DNA of 49,325 nucleotides from Truepera sp. bin119 (lineage in GTDB: Bacteria > Deinococcota > Deinococci > Deinococcales > Trueperaceae), in contig MPNL01000024.1 in NCBI GenBank assembly GCA_002239005.1, forward strand, positions 1 to 49,325, written 5' to 3'. The position numbers were made by a program, and so were the translations under genes. This document shows, one piece after another, positions 35,690 to 45,147 of this stretch (positions are counted from its first letter, which is position 1; each line of letters begins with the position of its first letter). The notes beneath the pieces were generated by a model. That model did no database searches. It worked only from the letters and a program-made list of their open reading frames with translations, and had not been told where the DNA came from.

Positions 35690-37018
35690 TTAGCCTATCT
35701 CGTCCAGCACCTTAGCGGTGGCCTCGATAGTCTGCTCGACATCCACCCAGGTGTGGGCGAACGAGATGCTGCCCTGCTTGGAGGCGACTGGGAAGTGGAA
35801 GATGCCATGATCGATGAGGCGCCTGCGGTACTCCACATCTCTCTCCATATCATTGTTCCGGGCGATGTCGAGCCAGTCTTTGGGTGCGTGATCCATGAAA
35901 TAGACGACGAACGCCGAGCCCTGCCGCGCCACGGTGACGGGGTAGTCGCGCTCCGCGAAGAGGGTGCGCAAACCCTGCTTCAGTTCTTGTCCGAGGCGGT
36001 CTGTGTGGCCGTAGATCTCCTGTTCGCGGGAACGGAGTTTCTTCAGGGTAGCGATGGCCGCCGCCACCGGGACTGGGTGACCATTGTAGGTGCCGGCGAT
36101 CAGCGCCCTGCGGCGTGGGTCGGGGTGATCGAAGTGCTCCATGATCTCCCGCTTGCCGCCGATGACTCCCAGGGGGTAGCCGTTGGCAACCGCCTTGCCG
36201 AAGGTCGACAGGTCTGGCGTGACACCGCATAGCGACTGGTAGCCGCCCAGAGCGTGGCGGAAGCCGGTCTTTATCTCATCGAAGATCAGCAGGGTGCCGT
36301 GCTCGTTGCAGAGGCGCCGCAGCCCCTCTAGGTAGCTCGGCTCGGGCTTGACGATGCCGATGTTCTGCAGGATTGGCTCGAGCAGCACCGCAGCCACCTC
36401 GCGGCTCTGAAGCTGCCGCTCGGCGGCCGCTAGGTCGTTGAACTGTACCACCCGGATATGCCGCTGAACTGATTCGGGGATGCCCGCCGAGATGGGATGC
36501 AGAGGGAGGTTGCCATCGGGCCCGGGCGTCTGCCGCTCGGCGGGGTCCATGAGATTGAAGGCGACGTCATCCTCCCAGCCGTTATAGCCCCCCTGCATGA
36601 GCACCACGCCATCGCGCCCGGTCGCGGCCCGGGCCAGCCGCAATGCCAGCGCGGCCGCCTCCGAGCCGGTGTTGGTCACCTGCACCGACTCCATGGTCGG
36701 CACGCAGGTGACCAACAGCTCGGCCAGTTCGGCCTCCCAGGGGGTGGTACCGGCGCCGAACAGCGATGAGCAGGTGCGCACCGCCTCGACGACGGCGCGG
36801 TCGACGTCGGGGTCGGCGTGACCGAGGAAGTAGGGTGCGAAGGCGGCGTGGTAGTCGATATAGCGGTTACCGTCGGCGTCCCAGATGTGGGCGCCCCTGG
36901 CTTGAGCGAAGACCCGCATCGGGTCGATCTTGCGGTTGAGCGAGAACACGCCGCCGGCGATGTAACGATCATTGGTTTCCAGGATCTGTCGGGCCTTTGA
37001 CGCAGCGCTGTAAGCCAT
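35690..37018 (-). CDS. Class III aminotransferase, glutamate-1-semialdehyde aminomutase-like
   Basis: 442 aa, PLP fold type I. Motifs: DADGNRYIDYHAAFAPYFLG (about 48-67), VQVTNTGSEAAALALRLAR (cofactor phosphate loop), LLIFDEIKTGFR, PLP lysine in LSTFGKAVANGYPLGVIGG and AGTYNGHPV. It resembles HemL but sits last in a catabolic/transport operon, not among haem genes, so I call it a HemL-like aminotransferase or aminomutase acting on an amino-sugar or amino-acid intermediate. Good RBS (GGAGACAAAG) before ATG 37018. Separated by 109 bp from the SDR gene. Confidence 0.88.
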   Translation of the reverse strand: MAYSAASKARQILETNDRYIAGGVFSLNRKIDPMRVFAQARGAHIWDADGNRYIDYHAAFAPYFLGHADPDVDRAVVEAVRTCSSLFGAGTTPWEAELAELLVTCVPTMESVQVTNTGSEAAALALRLARAATGRDGVVLMQGGYNGWEDDVAFNLMDPAERQTPGPDGNLPLHPISAGIPESVQRHIRVVQFNDLAAAERQLQSREVAAVLLEPILQNIGIVKPEPSYLEGLRRLCNEHGTLLIFDEIKTGFRHALGGYQSLCGVTPDLSTFGKAVANGYPLGVIGGKREIMEHFDHPDPRRRALIAGTYNGHPVPVAAAIATLKKLRSREQEIYGHTDRLGQELKQGLRTLFAERDYPVTVARQGSAFVVYFMDHAPKDWLDIARNNDMERDVEYRRRLIDHGIFHFPVASKQGSISFAHTWVDVEQTIEATAKVLDEIG

Positions 37019-37127
37019 CTTTGTCTCCTAAATCGTCCATGGGCCAGGGGCTGACGCGCCCCATCATACGTCTGTGATCGGTACTAGATATCCAGGCTGC
37101 CTCCGGACACGAGCACCGCTTCGGCGT

Positions 37128-37931
37128 TCATGGCGGCGGCGCCAGGGCTAGATTGACCATATAGCCACCGTCGACCCGCAGGGAGGCGCCTGTGATGTAG
37201 TCGGCCTCGTCGCTAGCGAGGAAGGCGACGGCGTTGGCGATATCCTCCGGGGTGCCGAGGCGGCCCCAGGGCATCCGGGGACCGGCGGCCTCGATTTCGG
37301 TCTCGCTGGCGAAGGCCCGCTCGCCGGGGGTATCGATCCAGCCGGGATTGACCACGTTGACATTGATGCGGCTGGCTGTCAGTTCGGCAGCCAGGGTACG
37401 GGCGAAGTGATTGATCGCGGCCTTGGCCATGCTGTAGGGGGGACTGGTCGGGACCGGCAACTCCTGCATGATAGAGCCGATCATCACAATCTTGCCCCGA
37501 CAGCGGCCCCGCAGCGGTTGACCGGCCATCTGTAGGGCGGCCAGTTGGCAGGTGTGGTAGGTGCCGAACTGGGTGACCTCGACGGTGCGCCGGACCCCTT
37601 TCCAGTGGGCTTTGACAGCCCCTTCGCGGACGGAGTGGGCAGCGTTTGCAACGGCCACGTCGAGGCGCCCGAAACGCTCCACGGTGGCCTCCATCAATTC
37701 CACCACGGCCGTACGGTCGGACACGTCCGCCTGCCAGCTGAACGCCTCCCGTCCCATGTTCTGGATCTCTTGGACGAGCCGGTCGGCTAGTTCCATGTTA
37801 CCGAGGTCGTTGACGACGATGCTGGCCCCCTCCGCTGCAAGTTTCAGAGCGATCCCTCGACCTATGCCGCGGGCTGCACCGGTGACTAGGGCCACCGCAC
37901 CTTGGAAGCGGTTCGCAGCACGTTCCGTCAT
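37128..37931 (-). CDS. Short-chain dehydrogenase/reductase (SDR)
   Basis: 267 aa from the ATG at 37931, whose A overlaps the stop of the ceramidase-like gene (TGATG). The frame extends far upstream without stops, but that part lies inside the neighbouring gene and is not coding here. Classical SDR: VTGAARGIGRG cofactor loop (about 14-24), VNDLG, ANAAHS (NAG equivalent), the catalytic Ser in MIGSIMQ and YSMAK, and a C-terminal VDGGYMVNLA. NAD(P)-dependent oxidation or reduction of a small alcohol, probably a sugar or sugar acid given its neighbours. Confidence 0.93.
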   Translation of the reverse strand: MTERAANRFQGAVALVTGAARGIGRGIALKLAAEGASIVVNDLGNMELADRLVQEIQNMGREAFSWQADVSDRTAVVELMEATVERFGRLDVAVANAAHSVREGAVKAHWKGVRRTVEVTQFGTYHTCQLAALQMAGQPLRGRCRGKIVMIGSIMQELPVPTSPPYSMAKAAINHFARTLAAELTASRINVNVVNPGWIDTPGERAFASETEIEAAGPRMPWGRLGTPEDIANAVAFLASDEADYITGASLRVDGGYMVNLALAPPP

Positions 37932-39319
37932 CAGAGGATGAGCCCCTTGATGGCGCCGAGGCATTCCTCGAGTAACCGCTCGTAGCTGCCGCGCTGGAAC
38001 GGAGTCTGCCACACTTCGTAGAGGTTGCGGTCGTAGAGCTTGTCGGGGGGTAGGTAACCGATCGATCCGTTGACGATGTTCATCACCACCACGGCCAGAT
38101 CTGGGAACGCCGCCCGAAGGGCCTGTTGCAAGTCCGAATAGGCCTCCCCTGGTGTCCCGACAAAGAGGGTATCTCCCGCCTTCCAGATCCACACTGGGAA
38201 CGGGTACTCTTGTGCGTCGCCTAGCAGCTCCCTGATGCGGAGTTTGCGTGCCAGCCGCTCGCGGATGACGCGGTCCCGACTGGCCTCGCGGTCGCGCTTG
38301 ATAGCAGCTGCAGTGGGGAAGTCCGGCTTGATCTCGAGCGGGACGGTGATACACCTGGCCTCGGTCCGTGAGGCAGCCAGTTGTAGGGGTTGTGGCCGCC
38401 ACACCGCGAGAGGTGCTCCGGACTCGACGGGACCGGTGAACACCAACTCCTGCTCGGGTCCCGGCATCCCTTCGAGGGTGGCGCACACGCTGTGGCCGAG
38501 CCTGCGACCGTGACTGTCGGCGACGCCCACGTCGCCGCTGTACTGGTGCGCGGGGGCCAACTCGCCACAGGCACCGAGCAGGAAGGCGCAGGGGGCATTC
38601 CCGGTATGAGCCTCCACCAGTTCTCGCATGGCCCCGACATAGTCGGGCGAGAGCAGCCTGTTCTCCCAGGCCAGGGAGGTGGGGTGGCAGGCGTAGTTGA
38701 CGAGGGTGCCGAGGGGGTCGCCTCGCGCATTCGTGACACGCCCGACCAGCAAGGTGTCATCGGCTGCCGCCCCCGGGTTGTAGCCGGTGAGGTACCTTTC
38801 CCCTTCGGGGTCCTTGAGGTTGCGGTTGACGGCAAGGTCGCTGCGGCCGGTCGCCCAGCTGATGATCGCGGGCTGGAGATGTTCCAGCGCCTCCCTTGTG
38901 GCCTCCGCGACAGCCCGACTCATCATCGCTAGATAGGGCTCGATATGCTCCCCGCCGGGCCTGTCCCGGTTGCCGCTTGCCAGAGAGGGTCCGGCGTGGC
39001 TGTGCGAAAACGCGATCATGACCTGGGAAATGTCGAGCTCGGACTCCTCAATGATGGCTCTGCGGATCCGCCACTCATCTTGCTGCGATTGCCACCAGCT
39101 GCCATCGACGGCCGCCAGCACCAGGGTGGGACCGGCCGCTGGCCGTATCACCATCGCGGTAGCGAAGAAAGGCTTGTGGACTCCTGTGGCCACATCATCG
39201 AGCGCAGCACCCCAGTTGCGGGAATAGATGCCGACAGGCGGGGTGATATCTCGCCTGGCGATCCCCATCTCCCCCTTGAATCGGGGGAGATGCGGCGCTG
39301 CAGGTGTCATCTTTGCCAT
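37931..39319 (-). CDS. Neutral/alkaline ceramidase-like hydrolase
   Basis: 462 aa, matching the N-terminal domain family of neutral non-lysosomal ceramidases. These are zinc-dependent amidohydrolases, whose stand-alone bacterial members often have unknown N-acyl substrates. Signatures: ARRDITPPVGIYSRNWGAAL at the start, the metal-binding FSHSHAGPSL (about 105-114) and NYACHPTSLAWENRLLSPDY (about 215-234), and LLGACGELAPAHQY. No signal peptide, so probably cytoplasmic; it also lacks the C-terminal domain of true ceramidases. In this operon it may deacylate or hydrolyse an imported compound. GGAGGG upstream of ATG 39319. Confidence 0.87.
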   Translation of the reverse strand: MAKMTPAAPHLPRFKGEMGIARRDITPPVGIYSRNWGAALDDVATGVHKPFFATAMVIRPAAGPTLVLAAVDGSWWQSQQDEWRIRRAIIEESELDISQVMIAFSHSHAGPSLASGNRDRPGGEHIEPYLAMMSRAVAEATREALEHLQPAIISWATGRSDLAVNRNLKDPEGERYLTGYNPGAAADDTLLVGRVTNARGDPLGTLVNYACHPTSLAWENRLLSPDYVGAMRELVEAHTGNAPCAFLLGACGELAPAHQYSGDVGVADSHGRRLGHSVCATLEGMPGPEQELVFTGPVESGAPLAVWRPQPLQLAASRTEARCITVPLEIKPDFPTAAAIKRDREASRDRVIRERLARKLRIRELLGDAQEYPFPVWIWKAGDTLFVGTPGEAYSDLQQALRAAFPDLAVVVMNIVNGSIGYLPPDKLYDRNLYEVWQTPFQRGSYERLLEECLGAIKGLIL

Positions 39320-39351
39320 CTCGACTCGCCCTCCAAGCTCAGGGACAGCAG

Positions 39352-40530
39352 CTACCAGTCTCCAACACTTCCATCCCGATAGAAGCTCCGTTGAGGAATC
39401 TCTTGCTGGAAGGGGTGTTTCTTGACCTCCTCTTCGTCGATCTCAATGCCCAGACCGGGCTTCTCGTTGGGTCGGACAATGCGGCCTTGCTCCTCGACTA
39501 CGAACCCTTCGGCAACCACATCCTGTCGCCACGGCACGTCCTGATGGACCGTTTCGCAGATGATGTAGCTGGGTTGCGAGAAGCCGAACTCCAGTGAGGC
39601 GGCGGTGCTCACCGGGCCCTGCGGGTTGTGAGGGGCCAGCGCGATCCGGTGCGCCTCGGCCAAGGAGGCGATGCGGCGTGCCTCGGTGAAGCCTCCGCAG
39701 TGGGTCAGGTCGAGCTGGCAGATCTCGCAGCCTCGCTTCTCGAAGAGCTCCTTAAAGGCTGCCAGGTGGGTGATCCGCTCCCCAGTGGCAACCGGGGTGG
39801 TGAGAGCGCTATTGATGGCGGCTAGGCCATCGATACTCTCGGGCCAGCAGGGCTCTTCGAAGAAGTAGAGGCCGTAGGGTTCTAGAGCTTTGCCGAACTT
39901 GAGGCCCATGGCCGGCGATGGTCGGGCATGGCAGTCGACCATGATGTCGATCTCGTCACCGACCGCCTCACGCATGGCGCAGACGTTCTGCTCGGCATAG
40001 CGAATGGGTTGCAAGCCCTCGATAGGCATCGTTTCGGGAACCGCCATCGACTTGAAGGCTGTGAATCCCTGCTCGACGGTCTGCCGGGCGAGGTCGGCGA
40101 ACCGCTCGGCATCATCCCGGTCCGTCTGGTAGAAATCCTCGAGCCTGCCACCGCCGAGGTGGCTGTAGGTACGTACGTAGTCGCGCACCGGGCCGCCCCA
40201 CAGCTTCGAGCAGGGCAGGTTGGTGACCTTGCCGAGAATATCCCACAGGGCGATGTCGATCCCGGCGATGGCGGTAGCTCGGACGATCCCGCTGCCATGC
40301 CAGAAGTGTTGGCGATACATCATCTGCCACAGATGCTCGATCCGGGTCGGGTCTTCGCCGATGAGCAGCACCGACAGATCCTCAATGGCACCGATGACGC
40401 CCCGGGTGTGCCACTCCAGGGTGGCCTCGCCCCAGCCGTAGAGGCCGGGCTCATCGGTTATCACCTTGACAAAGATCCAGTTGCGCATGCGTGCGTTGCA
40501 GACCAGGGTCTCAATGCCGGTGATCTTCAT
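39352..40530 (-). CDS. Mandelate racemase/muconate lactonizing family dehydratase
   Basis: 392 aa, enolase superfamily, closest in pattern to galactonate/gluconate-type sugar-acid dehydratases (DgoD-like). Capping domain at 1-120, then the barrel with metal ligands in MVDCHAR (Asp, about 197), FFEEPCWPE (Glu) and TGERI (Glu), followed by [13 protein letters not shown] and the catalytic-loop His in [10 protein letters not shown]. Dehydrates an aldonic or related acid to a 2-keto-3-deoxy acid. ATG at 40530 overlaps the stop of the epimerase gene (ATGA). Substrate cannot be fixed. Confidence 0.9.
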   Translation of the reverse strand: MKITGIETLVCNARMRNWIFVKVITDEPGLYGWGEATLEWHTRGVIGAIEDLSVLLIGEDPTRIEHLWQMMYRQHFWHGSGIVRATAIAGIDIALWDILGKVTNLPCSKLWGGPVRDYVRTYSHLGGGRLEDFYQTDRDDAERFADLARQTVEQGFTAFKSMAVPETMPIEGLQPIRYAEQNVCAMREAVGDEIDIMVDCHARPSPAMGLKFGKALEPYGLYFFEEPCWPESIDGLAAINSALTTPVATGERITHLAAFKELFEKRGCEICQLDLTHCGGFTEARRIASLAEAHRIALAPHNPQGPVSTAASLEFGFSQPSYIICETVHQDVPWRQDVVAEGFVVEEQGRIVRPNEKPGLGIEIDEEEVKKHPFQQEIPQRSFYRDGSVGDW

Positions 40531-41519
40531 CCTGGAACCTCTCCCGACACAGCCGCATCGATGGTGCTGACGATGTCGTGCTGCGGCGCGTATCCGAGGA
40601 GCGATCGGGCCTTGCCGATGTCGTGGTGGATGCGAATAGGGGGCCCCGGGATTCTCGCTTCGACGTAGGGGATGCCCGCCCTCTCTGAAAGGTAAGGCAC
40701 AGCCCGGTCGAAATCGAAAGGGGCGGGACCACTCAGGTTGAATACCTCACCTACTGCAGCCGGATCGTCGAGCAGCAGCAACAGGCCCCGGACGATGTCG
40801 CGAACGTCACAATAGTGGAAGCGGTAGGGGGTCCCATCGGCGTCTCGTGCCAGCAGCAGAGTCTCTTGGTCGCCGCCTAGATTCTCTAGGGTCTCGGCCG
40901 CCTCGGTACCCCCGATAGCCCGCGCTGTCTCGATCATGGAGCCCAGGAACAGGAAGCGGCCCAGCCAGCCGTCGGGCCGGGTGACCTCCCGAGGCTCGGT
41001 GACCAGAGCGAACCTGGCGATCGCAGCCGGAAGCCGGTAGCCACGGTGATAGAAGAGGGCCAAGTTCTCGCCGATGAGCTTGCTGGTCCCATAGAAACTA
41101 TAGGGATTGGTGGGGTGATTTTCGTCGATCGGCAGGTAGCTGGCGGACAGTGAGGGGTAGACCTCGTCGCTGCTGGCAAACACGAAGCGCGTCAGAGCGG
41201 GCGCGTGCAGCGCTGCTGCGTTGAGTAGGTTGAAGGTGCCGCGCACATTGTCCTCGAACAGCACCGCATTGTAATCGTCCTTGCCCCACAGCATCACCGC
41301 GCCCAAGTGGACCACAGCGTCGACGCCGATTACCGCCTGCCTCACGGCCTCAGCGTCGCGCAGGTTGCTGACAACGCACGACACCCCCGCAGCCTCGGCC
41401 CGTTTCAGCCCTGGGTCTTTGGGTAACACTAGGCCACGGACCGCGTCGCCCCGCGCTATCAAGGCGGCGGCCAGATTGCGGCCGACGCGACCGGTCACGC
41501 CTGTTACAAGAACCTTCAC
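40527..41519 (-). CDS. NAD-dependent epimerase/dehydratase family protein
   Basis: 330 aa from GTG 41519 (GAGGAG upstream); the frame opens 48 nt earlier. Extended [22 protein letters not shown] at the N-terminus carries the GxxGxxG loop. Further motifs are [10 protein letters not shown], the FASSDEVYP strand and the catalytic YGTSK (with the preceding Ser). Acts on a nucleotide sugar or a sugar-acid/lactone; uronate-dehydrogenase-like function would fit with a sugar-acid dehydratase next door. Its stop overlaps the next gene by 4 nt. Confidence 0.9.
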   Translation of the reverse strand: MKVLVTGVTGRVGRNLAAALIARGDAVRGLVLPKDPGLKRAEAAGVSCVVSNLRDAEAVRQAVIGVDAVVHLGAVMLWGKDDYNAVLFEDNVRGTFNLLNAAALHAPALTRFVFASSDEVYPSLSASYLPIDENHPTNPYSFYGTSKLIGENLALFYHRGYRLPAAIARFALVTEPREVTRPDGWLGRFLFLGSMIETARAIGGTEAAETLENLGGDQETLLLARDADGTPYRFHYCDVRDIVRGLLLLLDDPAAVGEVFNLSGPAPFDFDRAVPYLSERAGIPYVEARIPGPPIRIHHDIGKARSLLGYAPQHDIVSTIDAAVSGEVPG

Positions 41520-41532
41520 GCTATAACTCCTC

Positions 41533-42420
41533 TCATCGACCCCGAAGACGGGGATCCAGGACGTCACGTAGCCCGTCGCCGACCAGATTCAGGCCGAGCA
41601 CGCTGATGAAAATCGCCAGTCCCGCCGATACCGAATACCAGACGGTCTGGGTCATGAACTGGCGTCCCTGATTGAGCATCAGGCCCCAGGAGGGCGAGGG
41701 GGCCTGGGCGCCTAGGCCCAGGAAGCTCAGGCCCGACTCGATAATGATGGCGTTGGCGAACCCTAGAGAGGCTAGCACCAGGATCGGCGCAAAGGCGTTG
41801 GGAAGGATGGTCCGCAGCATGAGGCGGACATTGGTGGCCCCCGCGGCCCGACCTGCCTCGACGAAGTCGTTCTCCTGAACGGAGAGGACGCTGGCGCGGG
41901 CCATGCGAGAGAAGGCGGGCAGGTAGACGATGCCGATGGCGATCATCGCATTGCGAATGTTCGGACCCAGGACCGAAACGATGGCCAATGCCAGGAGGAT
42001 GGCTGGAAAGGCCGCTAGGGCGTCCATCGTACGCATGATCCAGGTATCGACGAATCCACCATAAAAGGCGCTGATGACACCTAAGGGGACGCCGATGCTG
42101 AGCGCCACCAGGATGCTAATGGCACCTACCGTAAGCGAGATTCGCGCGCCGAAGATGAGCCGGGTAAGTACGTCACGACCGAGTTCGTCGGTGCCGAACC
42201 AATGAGCTGCCGATGGGGTCTGCAATCGTTCTCGCATATTGATCTTCATAGGATCGTAGGGGGTAATGTAGGGCGCGAAGACTGCAGAGAATCCCAGGAC
42301 GAGACAGATTACTAATCCCAAAAGAGCTGTCTTCTGCTTCACCAGTCGCCTGAGCAGCCGCCACCTGACCATCCGCGCTCTCCTGTTGGAATCGGTATCG
42401 ACGGGCGTCGTGCTGGCCAT
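41533..42420 (-). CDS. ABC transporter permease, DppC/OppC type
   Basis: 295 aa inner-membrane protein. N-terminal cytoplasmic tail, first membrane segment (ALLGLVICLVLGFSAVFAPYI), OppC-N region PYDPMKINMRERLQTPS and WFGTDELGRDVLTRLIFGAR, then about five more segments. The EAA-type loop EAGRAAGATNVRLMLRTILP is the docking site for the ATPase. Forms the channel with the DppB-type protein; its ATG overlaps that gene's stop by 1 nt. Normal length. Confidence 0.95.
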   Translation of the reverse strand: MASTTPVDTDSNRRARMVRWRLLRRLVKQKTALLGLVICLVLGFSAVFAPYITPYDPMKINMRERLQTPSAAHWFGTDELGRDVLTRLIFGARISLTVGAISILVALSIGVPLGVISAFYGGFVDTWIMRTMDALAAFPAILLALAIVSVLGPNIRNAMIAIGIVYLPAFSRMARASVLSVQENDFVEAGRAAGATNVRLMLRTILPNAFAPILVLASLGFANAIIIESGLSFLGLGAQAPSPSWGLMLNQGRQFMTQTVWYSVSAGLAIFISVLGLNLVGDGLRDVLDPRLRGR

Positions 42421-43370
42421 CAGCTATATTCGATACGTGGGTCGAGAACGGAGTAGAGGATATCGACCAGCAGATTGATGATCAGAAAGGCCAGTGCCGA
42501 GAACAGCACGACCCCCTGAACGACGCTGTAGTCGCGGCGGATGATAGATTGTAGCGTCAGCCAGCCGATTCCGGGCCAAGCGGTGATCTGCTCGATCACC
42601 ACGGAGCCGCCGAGCAGGAACCCCAACTGCAGCCCGGCGATGGTCAAGAACGGGATCAGGGCGTTCTTGAGAGCGTGCCGCATCACCACGATCCTGCCCG
42701 CGAGGCCTTTGGCGTGGGCGGTTCGCACGTAGTCCTGGCGGATCACCTCGAGCATGCTCGAGCGCAGAAAGCGCATCTGCTCGGCAGCGATGGGCAAAGC
42801 TAGAGTGACCGTCGGCAAGATCGCAAACCGGAGATTGTCGGCAACGCTCTCACCTAGAGGCACGAAGCCGCCCGGCGGGATCCAGCCGAGGTTGAGCGAA
42901 AAGACGATGACCAACAGGATAGCCAGCCAGTATCGCGGCATGGAGAAGCCCATCAGACTGATTACCCGAACCAGGAAATCGAGCCAGGAATTCTGCTTGA
43001 TCGCTGCTAGAATGCCTGCGGGAATACCGATTGCAGACCCTAATAGCATGGCTAGAACCGCAAGCTCGAGGGTCGCCGGGAACTTCTCGAATACCAATCT
43101 CAGAACGGGAAGATCGTTGATGTATGAGTTGCCGAGGTCACCACGTATTGCATCCCCCAGCCAACGAAGAAACTGGATGATTAGCGGCTGGTCTAGACCG
43201 AGCTTGCGAGTTAGGGCGGCGATGGTTTCGGGATCAGGATCCCGGCCGACGAGGAACTGAACCGGGTCCCCCGGAATAAGCCGAAACACGAAAAAGATAA
43301 TCGCCATGACCAGCAACGTCACCGGAATCATCTGTATGATCCGGCGAAGGATGTAGAGACTTATAGACAA
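42420..43370 (-). CDS. ABC transporter permease, DppB/OppB type
   Basis: 316 aa inner-membrane protein. Start TTG at 43370 with GGGAGG 6 nt upstream. Six predicted segments: YILRRIIQMIPVTLLVMAII at the N-terminus, the periplasmic domain with PGDPVQFLVG and DLGNSYIND, and the ATPase-docking loop DYVRTAHAKGLAGRIVVMRH followed by ALKNALIPFLTIAG. Family of dipeptide/oligopeptide/nickel permeases, which in many bacteria also import oligosaccharides and sugar derivatives. Separated by 133 bp from the binding-protein gene. Confidence 0.95.
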   Translation of the reverse strand: MSISLYILRRIIQMIPVTLLVMAIIFFVFRLIPGDPVQFLVGRDPDPETIAALTRKLGLDQPLIIQFLRWLGDAIRGDLGNSYINDLPVLRLVFEKFPATLELAVLAMLLGSAIGIPAGILAAIKQNSWLDFLVRVISLMGFSMPRYWLAILLVIVFSLNLGWIPPGGFVPLGESVADNLRFAILPTVTLALPIAAEQMRFLRSSMLEVIRQDYVRTAHAKGLAGRIVVMRHALKNALIPFLTIAGLQLGFLLGGSVVIEQITAWPGIGWLTLQSIIRRDYSVVQGVVLFSALAFLIINLLVDILYSVLDPRIEYS

Positions 43371-43503
43371 GCCATCCTCCCGGAGCTCCTGTGCCCTCCG
43401 CGCTACCGTAACTGGGAGGGTCGAGATGTCGGAGATTTGCGAGCCCGGAACACCTCGACCACTTCCCGCTAAGTTCTAGGTTGCAGTGACGTTGTCGCTG
43501 TGC

Positions 43504-45033
43504 CTAACGCATGAGCCAGGCGCTCTCATAGTTGAGATTCCCGGAGTCGTGGCGTTTTAGGTTCTGGACACTGCTGCTGTGGGCATAGAAGCGGGGGACC
43601 GTGTTGAGAACCACTGCTGGCGCCTCTTCCATGGCGATCTCTTGAGCGGTGGCGTAGGCTGCTATCCTCTCATCGATGTCGGCGGTGGCTCTGCCAGCGG
43701 CCCAAGCAGCCAAGAACTCAGCATTCTCCCACTCCAGAGCGGAGCCGTCATCTGTCACATAGACGTTGGCGAGTTGACTGTCGGGGTCCCAGCCGGGAAT
43801 CAGGGCGGTGAGGGCCATCTCGTACTCGTGCTTGGCGATCACTAGATCGACCCAGGTGCCGATCTCGAGCAGTTCGAGTTTCACGGAGATGCCGATCTCG
43901 GCCAGATTGGCCTGGACGATCTGGACGATCTGAATGTTCTCCGGCCACTCCTGCCAGTAAAACAGGCTCACTTCGAAGGCCTCCTGACCAGGGGTATAAC
44001 CGGCCTCCTCCATCAGCTCCTTGGCCCGCTCAACATCGCGCTCATTATAGGATATCGCGTCCGGATTGAAGTAGATGCTACCCTCACCGATGGCGTTTGA
44101 TTTCACGGACCCGAAGCCGAAGTTGATGTCGAGCATCACCTCTCGGTCGATGGCGTAGTTGATAGCTTGGCGGACTAGCTTGTTGTCGAAGGGGGGCACG
44201 CTGGTCTTGTAGAGCATGTAGTGGTGGGTGGTGGCATATTCGCCCGGTGTGGTGATGACCTCCACACCGTCCAGGGCCTGCAATCTCTCGACTTCGCCAG
44301 CGGACACCCCCGCTGCGACATCAATCTCACCGGTAAGCAGCAGATTGAGCCTGGTGGTGGCGTCGGGAACCATCGTCAGGGTGACCTCGTCTAAGTAGGG
44401 AAGTTGATCGCGCCAGTAGTTCTCATTTTTCGAAAAGATCAGCGACTGGTTCCGGTTCCATTCGGTCAGCCTGAATGGTCCGGTCCCAACGGGGTTGTCG
44501 GCATCAAAGTCGGAGGTACGGGCGATGTAGTGGAGATCCAGCCGATCGAGCAGCACCGCATTCGGCTCAGGAAGGACCATCTGGACCGTCATGTCATCCA
44601 AGGCCTCATAGCTGACGCCGTCGAGAATAATGCTCTTCTCGGTGGAGGCACCAGAGGCAGGATCGCTGAGCGTATCGAAGTAGTCGATGACATGCTGGGC
44701 GGTGAACGGTACACCGTCGTGCCAGACCACTCCAGGTCTAACCTGGAAGATCCAGGTCTGGGCATCGTCGGAGGTCCACGATTCGAAGAGCCCCGGCCGC
44801 AGTGTGTAGGTTTCGTCGTACCAGACAAGCTTGTCGTAGATCAGGTTGTAGACATGAGTCTCCACACCGGTGGTATCCCGCCAGCTGTCAAAGCCTCTGA
44901 CCCCCGTTGCACCTATAGCACTGGTAAGCGCCCCACCATACGTCTGGGCTAGGGTGCCTCCAAACAGCATCGTGGCAGCACCTATCAAGAGACCAAGAAT
45001 CGCGATGGTTTTCGTCGTGTGACTCCGAAGCAT
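43504..45033 (-). CDS. ABC transporter substrate-binding protein, family 5 (OppA/DppA-like)
   Basis: 509 aa. Signal peptide TIAILGLLIGAATMLFGG then TLAQ with likely cleavage near residue 30; no lipobox cysteine, so a soluble or envelope-exposed protein. SBP_bac_5 hallmarks: LRPGLFESWTSDDAQTWIFQ, VWHDGVPFTAQHVIDYFDTL, NPVGTGPFRLTEWNRNQSL, FDNKLVRQAINYAIDREVM and WDPDSQL late in the protein. Binds the imported ligand for the two downstream permeases. First gene of the eight-gene operon. RBS weak or long-spaced (GGGAGA 12 nt from ATG). Confidence 0.94.
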   Translation of the reverse strand: MLRSHTTKTIAILGLLIGAATMLFGGTLAQTYGGALTSAIGATGVRGFDSWRDTTGVETHVYNLIYDKLVWYDETYTLRPGLFESWTSDDAQTWIFQVRPGVVWHDGVPFTAQHVIDYFDTLSDPASGASTEKSIILDGVSYEALDDMTVQMVLPEPNAVLLDRLDLHYIARTSDFDADNPVGTGPFRLTEWNRNQSLIFSKNENYWRDQLPYLDEVTLTMVPDATTRLNLLLTGEIDVAAGVSAGEVERLQALDGVEVITTPGEYATTHHYMLYKTSVPPFDNKLVRQAINYAIDREVMLDINFGFGSVKSNAIGEGSIYFNPDAISYNERDVERAKELMEEAGYTPGQEAFEVSLFYWQEWPENIQIVQIVQANLAEIGISVKLELLEIGTWVDLVIAKHEYEMALTALIPGWDPDSQLANVYVTDDGSALEWENAEFLAAWAAGRATADIDERIAAYATAQEIAMEEAPAVVLNTVPRFYAHSSSVQNLKRHDSGNLNYESAWLMR

Positions 45034-45125
45034 TGTAATCAGTATTCTCCCAACTCAAAGGTTACGTTCCCACACACAAACTCCTGCGGGCTGTTGATCA
45101 TGAACCGAAGAAACATCACCCCCAA

Positions 45126-45147
45126 AGAACGTTTCTAGACTGTTTCT
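45126..45147. promoter_or_regulatory. Tandem 11-bp repeat upstream of the transport operon, possible operator
   Basis: AGAACGTTTCT (45126-45136) is followed directly by AGACTGTTTCT (45137-45147), 9 of 11 identical. The first is a near-palindrome centred on CG, as in LacI-family operators. It lies about 95-115 bp upstream of the operon start. Confidence 0.4.

Noticed and set aside
37932..38486. N-terminal extension of the SDR frame (to 452 aa)
   Set aside because: The extra part lies antiparallel-free but out of frame inside the ceramidase-like gene, which has strong motifs. The SDR fold begins right after the ATG at 37931.
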